A DNA stretch of 6,578 nt from assembly GCA_013331575.1 (NCBI GenBank), contig DUGD01000039.1, positions 16,350-22,927 of the forward strand, written 5' to 3'. The first letter of the stretch is position 1, and the number at the start of each line of letters is the position of its first letter. The notes beneath the pieces were generated by a model. The model ran no database searches. It was given only the letters and a program-made list of their open reading frames with translations, and was not told the origin of the DNA. The stretch is from Candidatus Woesearchaeota archaeon. Lineage in GTDB: Archaea > Nanobdellota > Nanobdellia > Woesearchaeales > UBA525. This document shows, piece after piece, positions 1 through 5,001 of this stretch. A program made the position numbers and the translations under genes.

Positions 1-1
1 C

Positions 2-757
2 GCGCGGGCGGTGGTCGCGGCGGCAGAGCGAGCGACGGGGAAGATAGTCAAGGTCGGCTTCAACCACCGCTACCTTCCGACCATCATGAAGGCCGCGGAG
101 CTCTACGCCGGCGGCAACGGCGCGATCGGTAAGCTCATGTTCATCAAGGCAACGTATGGCCAGAAAGGGCGCATCGGCTACGAGAAGGAGTGGCGCGCGT
201 TCACCGCTCACGGCGGCGGCGAGCTCCTCGACCAGGGCGTGCACGTGCTCGACTTGTGCGCGCGGTTCATGGGACCGCTCGACCCCAAGACCACGCGCGG
301 CATCGCCGAGCGGTTGTTCTGGGGCGGCGACGCGGACGACAACGCGTTCTTCGTGGTGAAAAACGTCGCGGGCGTCCCTGCGTCCATCCACGTCTCGAGT
401 TCGCTCTGGCGCAACACCTTCCGCTTCGAGATGCAAGGCACGCTCGGCAGGATAGAGATCGAAGGCATCCGCAGCCACTACGGCGCGCCGAAACTCACGC
501 TTCTCACGCGCAACGAGCAGAAGTCCGCCGATGTCGGGGTCTACCAGTTCGACGAACAGGTGTTCACGTTCCCCGACGAGGACACGACATGGACGCGCGA
601 GATGGAGTCGTTCCTCGCTTCGGTGCGGGACGGCGCGCCGGTCGACGGATCGCCGCGGGAGGCGCTCGAGGCGCTCGAAGTAGTGTTCGCGCTGCACGCG
701 AACAACGTGCACGCGAATAACGCGGTGGGACCGCGCGGCAACGGAGGTCATCCATGA
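2..757 (+). CDS. Gfo/Idh/MocA-family NAD(P)-dependent oxidoreductase, 5'-truncated
   Basis: This is the C-terminal 251 residues of a sugar dehydrogenase. The frame is open to the left edge, so the GTG at 11 is an internal codon and not a supported start. The visible part begins near the end of the Rossmann domain with the family's V-G-F-N-H-R-Y segment. It continues into the alpha/beta substrate domain, with an H-G-G-G-E-L-L-D-Q-G-V-H-V-L-D-L block that matches the family's GGGxLxDxGxHxxDL signature carrying the active-site His. Family members oxidise or reduce a hydroxyl or keto group on sugars, inositols or UDP-sugars with NAD(P)(H). The substrate cannot be read from this fragment. The gene overlaps the next one by ATGA, so it is translationally coupled to a sugar epimerase-nucleotidyltransferase. 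That points to nucleotide-sugar or surface-glycan synthesis in the cytoplasm rather than sugar catabolism. The family call is firm and the substrate is unknown. Confidence 0.9.
   Translation, partial: ARAVVAAAERATGKIVKVGFNHRYLPTIMKAAELYAGGNGAIGKLMFIKATYGQKGRIGYEKEWRAFTAHGGGELLDQGVHVLDLCARFMGPLDPKTTRGIAERLFWGGDADDNAFFVVKNVAGVPASIHVSSSLWRNTFRFEMQGTLGRIEIEGIRSHYGAPKLTLLTRNEQKSADVGVYQFDEQVFTFPDEDTTWTREMESFLASVRDGAPVDGSPREALEALEVVFALHANNVHANNAVGPRGNGGHP
743..748 (+). promoter_or_regulatory. Strong Shine-Dalgarno site for the SDR-nucleotidyltransferase gene
   Basis: GGAGGT lies five bases before the ATG at 754, inside the last codons of the oxidoreductase gene. It fixes the start of the fusion gene. 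With the ATGA stop/start overlap it supports coupled translation of the two sugar genes. Confidence 0.8.
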
Positions 758-2529
758 ACAAATCGCTCATCGTCATCACCGGCGGCGCCGGATTCATCGG
801 CAGCAACCTCGCGGACAAGTTCCTCGCGCAAGGATGGCGCGTGCGCGTCATTGACAACCTCCGCACAGGGCACAATGAGTTCATTGCGCATAACATGTCG
901 AATCCTGATTTCGAGTTCGTCAAGCTCGACCTCAAGGAGGCCGACGCGCTCGTCGATGCCGTCCGCGGCGCGCGTGTGGTCGCTCATCTCGCGGCGAATG
1001 CGGACGTCAAAGGCGGCCGCGACCATCCGACGGTCGACTTGTGGGAGAACGGCGTCAACACGAGCAACGTGCTCGAGGCGATGCGCGTCGCGGGCGTGAA
1101 GGACATCATCTTCAGCTCCACGGGATCGATCTATGGCGAATCGGAGGTCTTCCCGACACCCGAGGACGCGCCGTTCCCTATCCAGACGTCGATGTACGGC
1201 GCGAGCAAGTGCTACGGCGAAGGGCTCATCAGCGCGTACTGCGAGGCGTACGGTATGCGGGCCTGGATCTTCCGCTTCGTCTCCATCCTCGGCGAACGGT
1301 ACACGCACGGCGTCATCTTCCATCTCATGCAGCAGCTGCGGCAGCATCCTGACCACGTCGATCTCCTCTCGGACGGGACGCCGCTCAAATCATACTTGTA
1401 TGTCGGCGACTGCGTGGGCGCGATATGGACTGCGTACAACAACGCGCAGGAGAAGATCAATATCTTCAACCTCGGGCACACAGAGGAGATACGCGTGCGC
1501 GACATGGTGGGCGTGCTCCTCGAGCATCTCGGCAAACGGCCTGGCGTCGACGTGAAGATCAACTTCTCCGACACGCCGCGCGGGTGGATAGGCGACTCGC
1601 CGCACATTCTGCTCGACACCGCGAGGATACGCTCGCTCGGATGGCACACCTCGCTCTCCATCCCAGACGCCGTGCGCAGGACGGCCGACTGGCTATCGCA
1701 CAACGAATGGGCGCTCGGCGAGGCGTACTTCAGAGAGAAGCCTGCGGTGCCGATGACGGCGCATCCCAGCGGTGTATCCGACGGCATCTACGAAGCCATC
1801 CTTCCGTGCGCAGGAGCTGGGACCCGCATGGGCGACATGGTCAAGGAGATCCCGAAACCCATGATTGCGTTCGGCGGTGTTCCGTTCCTGCAGTTCATCA
1901 TCCTGCATCTGAAGCAGAACGGCATCAGGCGGTTCATCATCCCCGTCGGATACCTCGGCGACGTCATCAAGGAGTACTTTGGCGACGGGTCGCGCTTCGG
2001 CGTCGAGATCGTCTACGCGCAGAGCTCGGTCGAGGTAGAGACTGGCGGGTCATTCAAGCGCGCGCTGCCGTACATCGAGGGCGACGCGTTCATGATGCAC
2101 TACGGGGACGCGTACTTTCCGTACGACTTGGCGCCCATGAAGGAGCGCTTCCTCTCTTCAGGGAAGACCGCGATGTACATCTGCAACCACCGCCCCAAGC
2201 TCGAGGGTTTCGATGACAAGAACAACATCATCGTTGATGCGGAGGGGAATATCACCGGGTACGACCGCAAGAACGCATCGGGCAAGGCGACATTGCACGA
2301 CGTCGGCGTCTCGTTCTTCCGCAAGGGCATCGCCGGGTACTGCGAGCCGGACGCGTTCAAACTCGACGAGCACATCATTCCGCGCCTGGTCGAGGACAAG
2401 CAGATCATCGCGTTCGCGACCGACCTGAAATCGATCGGCATGGGAAACATCGAGAAAGTGGAACGCTTCAACAAATACTTGGCGGAGCACCCGGGACTCC
2501 TCGAGCAGGCGAGAGCGCTGAAGAAGTGA
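754..2529 (+). CDS. Bifunctional sugar-nucleotide enzyme: extended SDR epimerase/dehydratase fused to a nucleotidyltransferase
   Basis: This is a 591-residue, two-domain cytoplasmic protein. Residues 1 to about 315 form an extended SDR of the GalE type. It has the NAD-binding G10-x2-G13-x2-G16, an F-S-S-T segment placing T123 where GalE has its catalytic Ser, the Y148-x3-K152 dyad, and an R-G-W-x-G-D segment near the end of the domain. Residues 316 to about 345 look like a linker. Residues 346-591 form an NTP_transferase domain with A353-G-A-G-T-R358, P367-K-P369, a G-D452-A-Y-F metal-site motif and a C-terminal I-G-M-G-N-I-E-K-V-E-R stretch, as in HddC/RmlA-like sugar-1-phosphate nucleotidyltransferases. 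The likely roles are to charge a sugar 1-phosphate with a nucleotide and to epimerise or dehydrate a nucleotide sugar. The base and sugar are not determined. All catalytic residues I can check are present in both halves, and no internal stop or frameshift is seen. The order SDR then transferase is unusual, because these enzymes are normally separate. Confidence 0.9.
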   Translation: MNKSLIVITGGAGFIGSNLADKFLAQGWRVRVIDNLRTGHNEFIAHNMSNPDFEFVKLDLKEADALVDAVRGARVVAHLAANADVKGGRDHPTVDLWENGVNTSNVLEAMRVAGVKDIIFSSTGSIYGESEVFPTPEDAPFPIQTSMYGASKCYGEGLISAYCEAYGMRAWIFRFVSILGERYTHGVIFHLMQQLRQHPDHVDLLSDGTPLKSYLYVGDCVGAIWTAYNNAQEKINIFNLGHTEEIRVRDMVGVLLEHLGKRPGVDVKINFSDTPRGWIGDSPHILLDTARIRSLGWHTSLSIPDAVRRTADWLSHNEWALGEAYFREKPAVPMTAHPSGVSDGIYEAILPCAGAGTRMGDMVKEIPKPMIAFGGVPFLQFIILHLKQNGIRRFIIPVGYLGDVIKEYFGDGSRFGVEIVYAQSSVEVETGGSFKRALPYIEGDAFMMHYGDAYFPYDLAPMKERFLSSGKTAMYICNHRPKLEGFDDKNNIIVDAEGNITGYDRKNASGKATLHDVGVSFFRKGIAGYCEPDAFKLDEHIIPRLVEDKQIIAFATDLKSIGMGNIEKVERFNKYLAEHPGLLEQARALKK

Positions 2530-2585
2530 GTTTCGTATAACACTCGTTGCAAACGAACACCCGTAGCATAGTGACGGAACGCCTT

Positions 2586-2647
2586 GGAGTGTTGTCCGAG
2601 CCGCGAGTGTCGGTCAGGGACCGACCTTGCGAGCGGCGAGACAATCC
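2586..2647. other. Nested stem-loop, candidate structured RNA or dispersed palindromic repeat
   Basis: The arms pair in nested order: GGA 2586-2588 with TCC 2645-2647, TTGTC 2592-2596 with GACAA 2640-2644, GCCGC 2600-2604 with GCGGC 2633-2637, and GTCGGTC 2609-2615 with GACCGAC 2619-2625 around an AGG loop. The order is co-linear with short internal loops, so a single long hairpin of about 62 bases can form in either strand's transcript. The structure is seen directly. Its role is inferred: it could be a transcript-end hairpin of the sugar operon, a leader element, a small RNA, or a multicopy intergenic repeat. I do not recognise it as a known RNA family, and no T-tract follows that would make it a simple terminator. 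Confidence 0.55.
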
Positions 2648-2652
2648 GAGAG

Positions 2653-2704
2653 TATATCCTCCGCGTTCTAGCAATAGTTAGACGGTCGATGCAACCCAAA
2701 AGGT
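2653..2704 (+). promoter_or_regulatory. Candidate promoter and ribosome site of the Nudix gene
   Basis: TATATC at 2653-2658 is the best TATA-like element on the plus strand before the Nudix ATG at 2712. An archaeal start about 25 bases downstream would give a leader of roughly 30 bases. That leader would carry AGGT at 2701-2704, seven bases before the ATG. The small hairpin at 2667-2682 would sit around the transcription start. The ribosome site is plausible; the TATA call is weak. Confidence 0.4.
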
Positions 2705-2711
2705 AACTAGC

Positions 2712-3128
2712 ATGGCACACAAAGCAGTCCGCGTCGTCATCTTCCGGGGCGATAAGCTCCTCGTCATCCACCGCCACCGCGAGGGAGAGGAGTTCTTCGT
2801 CCTGCCTGGGGGCACCATCGAAGAGGGGGAGTCGCTCGAAGAGACCGCTGTCCGCGAGGCCAAAGAGGAGACGGACCTCGACGTGAGGATTGTTGAAGAG
2901 CTCTTCACCATCACGCAGACGCGGAACGGAAAGATCGACACGACGCACTTCTTCATCGTGGACGCGTCCGCCGGGACGCCGCGCTTAGTCGCAGGGCCTG
3001 AGCTCCTCGCGATGAGCGAGACGAACCGCTACGATCTCGAATGGCACACCCTCGATTCGCTCGAAGGAAAGAACTTCTATCCTAGCGGCGTGTACGCCGG
3101 ATTGGAGAAGCGGTTCGGGAAGAAGTGA
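2712..3128 (+). CDS. Nudix (MutT-like) hydrolase
   Basis: This 138-residue single-domain protein has a nearly complete Nudix box: G34-x5-E40-x7-R48-E49-A-x-E52-E53-T-D55-L. The metal-binding R-E-x2-E-E core is intact, but the Gly of the usual E-E-x-G-U ending is Asp55. The N-terminal strand A-V-R-V-V-I-F and the L-P-G-G segment before the box fit the family fold. Nudix enzymes hydrolyse nucleoside diphosphates linked to another group, such as damaged dNTPs, ADP-ribose, nucleotide sugars or caps. Length and motifs do not settle which. The neighbouring nucleotide-sugar operon makes a sugar nucleotide or NTP clean-up role conceivable, but the gene sits 182 bases downstream with its own possible promoter. 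Its stop at 3126-3128 directly abuts the stop of the convergent PIN gene. Confidence 0.9.
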   Translation: MAHKAVRVVIFRGDKLLVIHRHREGEEFFVLPGGTIEEGESLEETAVREAKEETDLDVRIVEELFTITQTRNGKIDTTHFFIVDASAGTPRLVAGPELLAMSETNRYDLEWHTLDSLEGKNFYPSGVYAGLEKRFGKK

Positions 3129-3503
3129 TTATTTCACGAATCGCACATTTGGCGCGTCTTTGAATTCTCGGTCTCCGGTGAGAAACTCTACTCCCATCCG
3201 TTGCGCAAGCAAGTAGCCGATGCAATCCACATATGATACGTCGCGGCGTTTCCATGAGAGTCGAAACTCGTTCGCCGCTTTCACGAGTGCGTCATCGATA
3301 TCCACGCACGCAGGCAGGAACGAGTCGTATGCGAGCTCTGCATCCTCCTTGCCGAGTTTTGCGAGTATTACATAATGCAGCTCCATGATGTTGAGCTTCG
3401 TGGTGATGATGTGCGCTCCGTCGATGGCAGCCAGATACGCGGGGTTGCCCATCACGATCTCGTGGAGCGCGTAGGTGTCGAAGAAGAACGCTTTCATGAC
3501 CAT
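3129..3503 (-). CDS. vapC: PIN-domain ribonuclease toxin, VapC-like
   Basis: This 124-residue protein spans a whole PIN domain. Its acidic residues sit where VapC toxins hold the catalytic Mg: D9 in F-F-F-D-T-Y-A-L, E41 in N-I-M-E-L, D93 in S-Y-V-D-C-I-G, and D111 in L-T-G-D-R-E-F. VapC proteins cleave specific RNAs, often tRNA or rRNA, and are held inactive by their antitoxin. The active site looks complete, so the toxin should be functional. Two starts are possible. The ATG at 3503 overlaps the antitoxin gene by ten bases. The ATG at 3497 gives a classic ATGA overlap and a protein starting M-K-A-F-F-F-D, which is the more typical VapC beginning, and I prefer it slightly. Either way, translation is coupled to the upstream antitoxin. 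Confidence 0.88.
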   Translation of the reverse strand: MVMKAFFFDTYALHEIVMGNPAYLAAIDGAHIITTKLNIMELHYVILAKLGKEDAELAYDSFLPACVDIDDALVKAANEFRLSWKRRDVSYVDCIGYLLAQRMGVEFLTGDREFKDAPNVRFVK

Positions 3504-3709
3504 CCCTTGCGTGCGAGGTCCTTCGCTTGCTGACCTGTGAGTTTGCGTTTTCCTTTGAGCAGACCGAAAACACTCTTCACAGAGACGGGTTTGTAGGCGT
3601 CCATGACGATACGGTCGTTCGTTTTTATCTCCTTGGCTTTGACGAACTCTTTCGGCAGTATGACTGCGTACGAATTCCCCCAGCGTTTCACGTCAACTTC
3701 GATAGGCAT
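3494..3709 (-). CDS. vapB: AbrB/SpoVT-type antitoxin, VapB-like
   Basis: This 71-residue protein begins with a swapped-hairpin AbrB domain (about residues 3-40). It has the usual V-K-R-W-G-N-S-Y-A-V-I-L-P-K-E pattern, followed by a segment like L-K-P-G-D (here I-K-T-N-D-R-I-V-M). The basic C-terminal tail, about residues 48-71, contains G-L-L-K-G-K-R-K-L and would wrap the PIN toxin, as VapB tails do. The AbrB dimer should bind the TGATAC half-sites just upstream and repress its own operon together with the toxin. It lies directly before vapC with overlapping ends, the normal antitoxin-first order. The ATG at 3709 is preceded at a five-base spacing by GGTG, which supports this start. Confidence 0.88.
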   Translation of the reverse strand: MPIEVDVKRWGNSYAVILPKEFVKAKEIKTNDRIVMDAYKPVSVKSVFGLLKGKRKLTGQQAKDLARKGWS

Positions 3710-3714
3710 GTGAG

Positions 3715-3720
3715 CACCTT
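3715..3720 (-). promoter_or_regulatory. Ribosome site of vapB
   Basis: Read on the minus strand this is AAGGTG, five bases before the ATG at 3709. GGTG is part of the GGAGGTGATC complement of the archaeal and bacterial 16S tail. It decides the vapB start. Confidence 0.65.
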
Positions 3721-3723
3721 TAT

Positions 3724-3761
3724 GTTAGTGATACTTTAGTGATACGTATGTATCATTTAAA
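3724..3761 (-). promoter_or_regulatory. vapBC promoter with overlapping TGATAC operator half-sites
   Basis: On the plus strand GTTAGTGATAC (3724-3734) and TTTAGTGATAC (3735-3745) are tandem 11-base repeats. The second forms a perfect inverted pair with the next half-site: TGATAC 3740-3745, four bases GTAT, GTATCA 3750-3755. The third half-site, read on the minus strand as TTAAATGATAC, matches the second at 9 of 11 positions. TTTAAA at 3756-3761 is a TATA-like box for minus-strand transcription. A start about 25 bases on would fall near 3730, leaving a short leader with the GGTG site. All three half-sites lie between the TATA-like box and that start, where a bound VapB or VapBC complex would block TBP or polymerase. 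The sequence pattern is certain; the regulator is inferred. Confidence 0.7.
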
Positions 3762-3796
3762 TGTTACGGTGTGCTTGATGTCGACGGAAAGTAAGA

Positions 3797-3823
3797 ATAG
3801 TCCTATGACTATGCAGGAGAAAT
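3797..3823 (-). terminator. Inverted repeat with T-rich flank, possible transcript end of the DUF5680 gene
   Basis: ATAGTC (3797-3802) and GACTAT (3807-3812) are perfect inverted arms around four bases. They lie about 36 bases past the DUF5680 stop in the 139-base gap before the vapB gene. On the minus strand the stem is preceded by TTTCTCC and followed by TTCTTACTTTCC, a pyrimidine-rich stretch that could promote release. The 6-4-6 spacing equals that of the vapB operator, so a protein-binding site is an alternative. Confidence 0.35.
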
Positions 3824-3848
3824 CCGGAAGAATTACGAAACCGCTAAT

Positions 3849-4367
3849 TTACAGCGTCCAAGGATAGATAGGTCTTCGCTGTTCATCCTTTCCCAGTATT
3901 GTGCCGCCACCTACAGTCTGTCGGAACACAACAACGCTATCTTTCATAACGTCTTCTTCAGCGAGGAAATCCTCGATATCTCCGCGTAAAAGCCGAAACG
4001 AGTATCGCCACTCATGCTCGCTGTACTCTGGCGGTCCCCTGAATGGCAGGTCGGGTGTCACTCGCATCAACGCGCGTCGTAAGAACTGGAATGTTGGTTT
4101 TGCTATTATCTCGTATCCAGACGTCTGTCCCTGACCGAAATAGCTCATACTCCATACTGGAGCGCTCTTGTATGATATCACGGTGACGCCAGGTGCACGG
4201 AAATAACCAGCGTAGTTATCTCGATATTCCCAGTCTTTCTCATTGTAGAAGACACTCTTCATTCCGGGGAAGATTGGTGACGTTACAGATCCGTCAGCAG
4301 CCCAGCCTTTGGTGTGCCCATCAACGATAAATCCCGCGAGCTCTTGCAACCAACGCTCTTTTTCCAT
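3849..4367 (-). CDS. Stand-alone DUF5680-type protein
   Basis: This 172-residue soluble protein has no signal peptide or membrane segment. The conserved core at about residues 6-80 reads like DUF5680: an L-x2-F-I-V opening, then Y41-N-E-K-D-W-E-Y-R-D50 followed by N-Y-A-G-Y-F, and then P70-V-W-S-M-S-Y-F-G78. In this family the domain often follows an HTH DNA-binding domain or stands alone, and its biochemical role is not known to me. The second half is rich in aromatic and charged residues and includes F-R-G-P-P-E-Y near residue 110. No HTH is present here. The start at 4367 has no ribosome site but has TTTAAG at -27 to -22, as for a leaderless archaeal message. It sits 31 bases after the phosphatase gene on the same strand and next to the toxin-antitoxin pair. 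A link to either neighbour is unproven. Confidence 0.75.
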   Translation of the reverse strand: MEKERWLQELAGFIVDGHTKGWAADGSVTSPIFPGMKSVFYNEKDWEYRDNYAGYFRAPGVTVISYKSAPVWSMSYFGQGQTSGYEIIAKPTFQFLRRALMRVTPDLPFRGPPEYSEHEWRYSFRLLRGDIEDFLAEEDVMKDSVVVFRQTVGGGTILGKDEQRRPIYPWTL

Positions 4368-4388
4368 GGTGTGAGAACTGGGTGCTAT

Positions 4389-4394
4389 CTTAAA
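4389..4394 (-). promoter_or_regulatory. TATA-like box of the DUF5680 gene (leaderless layout)
   Basis: Minus-strand TTTAAG begins 27 bases before the ATG at 4367, and no purine-rich ribosome site lies between. In archaea this distance puts the transcription start at or next to the ATG. It lies in the 31-base gap after the phosphatase gene. Confidence 0.5.
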
Positions 4395-4398
4395 TGGG

Positions 4399-4992
4399 TT
4401 ATGGGCGGTTGACTAGTGCAACAATCCGCTGCGCCGCCTCGTACAAGTCCTTCACGATGACGACTCTCTTCTGCAGCTCGGGGTCGAGCTTCGCGAGCTC
4501 GGCGTGCGGGTCCTCGCCTTCCCTGCTCGCGACCATGAAGCACGCCCTGCAGCCGTCGCCCGTCTGCATGTCGATACGGCGGTCGCCTATCATGAATGAT
4601 CTCGAGATGTCGATGTCGTGGTCCTTCGCTGCCGCGAGGAGCATGCCTTTCTTCGGTTTCTTGCACTCGCACGGTCCCGTGTAGTCCTCGTGGTGCGTGC
4701 AGTAGTAGATGCCGTCGGGCTTGCAATGGCCGCGCATCTTCGCTTTGACCGCTTCGAGCGTCTCGACGGGGAAGAACCCTTTGGCGAAGCCGACCTGGTT
4801 CGAGACGATGCAGGTGAGGATGCCGTGGGCTTTCAGGAGCGCGAACGCCTCCGCGACACGAGGGTAGAAGACGAGCTCGTCAGGGGAGAGCGGGTCAGAG
4901 CACGCGCGTCCTTGCGCGTCGACGATCTCCGGGTGCTTCACCTCATGGCTGATGACGCCGTCACGGTCGATGAACGCTGCGATACGGGACAT
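4399..4992 (-). CDS. HAD-IIIA phosphatase, GmhB-like (heptose bisphosphatase family)
   Basis: This 197-residue protein matches the D-glycero-D-manno-heptose 1,7-bisphosphate 7-phosphatase/histidinol-phosphatase group. Motif I is F-I-D9-R-D11-G with the nucleophile and acid/base Asp, motif II is S64-N-Q-V-G, and the motif III/IV region is K-K-P-K-K-G-M and I-G-D137-R-R-I-D141. A loop with C98, H100, C108 and C110 reproduces the C-x-H...C-x-C zinc site of GmhB. The substrate is expected to be a sugar bisphosphate in the cytoplasm. Heptose 1,7-bisphosphate is the best guess, with other phosphosugars or histidinol phosphate as alternatives. The product, heptose 1-phosphate, is what an HddC-type transferase activates, and such a domain lies in the plus-strand fusion protein 1.9 kb away. 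The start at 4992 is supported by GAGGT, whose first bases overlap the stop of the SET gene nine bases upstream, so the two are probably co-transcribed. Confidence 0.87.
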   Translation of the reverse strand: MSRIAAFIDRDGVISHEVKHPEIVDAQGRACSDPLSPDELVFYPRVAEAFALLKAHGILTCIVSNQVGFAKGFFPVETLEAVKAKMRGHCKPDGIYYCTHHEDYTGPCECKKPKKGMLLAAAKDHDIDISRSFMIGDRRIDMQTGDGCRACFMVASREGEDPHAELAKLDPELQKRVVIVKDLYEAAQRIVALVNRP

Positions 4993-5001
4993 TGTGTTAC
5001 C

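Larger units (their letters stand above)
2530..2711. other. Non-coding spacer between the sugar operon and the Nudix gene
   Basis: These 182 bases carry no credible gene. They contain three potential stem-loops: TCGTT/AACGA with a 3-base loop at 2544-2556, the large nested structure at 2586-2647, and a 6-bp stem (one G-U pair) with an AATA loop at 2667-2682. A TATATC element and the Nudix ribosome site are also here. No clear T-run terminator follows the fusion gene. The antisense reading frame crossing the spacer (from 2674 down to 2468) has no recognisable domain and overlaps the end of the fusion gene, so I treat it as spurious. Confidence 0.6.

Noticed and set aside
748..1356. Minus-strand frame of 202 codons opposite the SDR domain
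   Set aside because: It is a shadow of the SDR coding frame, with no domain and no ribosome site of note.
1425..2216. Plus-strand frame of 263 codons inside the fusion gene
   Set aside because: Its product is Arg/His-rich without any fold signature, while the overlapping frame has complete SDR and nucleotidyltransferase motifs.
2641..2700. Possible tRNA-like element, suggested by GGTCGATGC near 2684
   Set aside because: No acceptor, D-arm or anticodon arm can be built around it, and the T-arm pairing is missing.
2100..2948. Minus-strand reading frame of 282 codons across the end of the fusion gene, the spacer and part of the Nudix gene
   Set aside because: It is antisense to two well-supported genes and has no recognisable domain. 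Long antisense frames are common in G+C-rich DNA.
3805..3867. Plus-strand 20-codon frame starting M-T-M-Q-E-K
   Set aside because: It is very short, overlaps the 3' end of the DUF5680 gene, and its ATG lies in the inverted repeat. There is no clear ribosome site.
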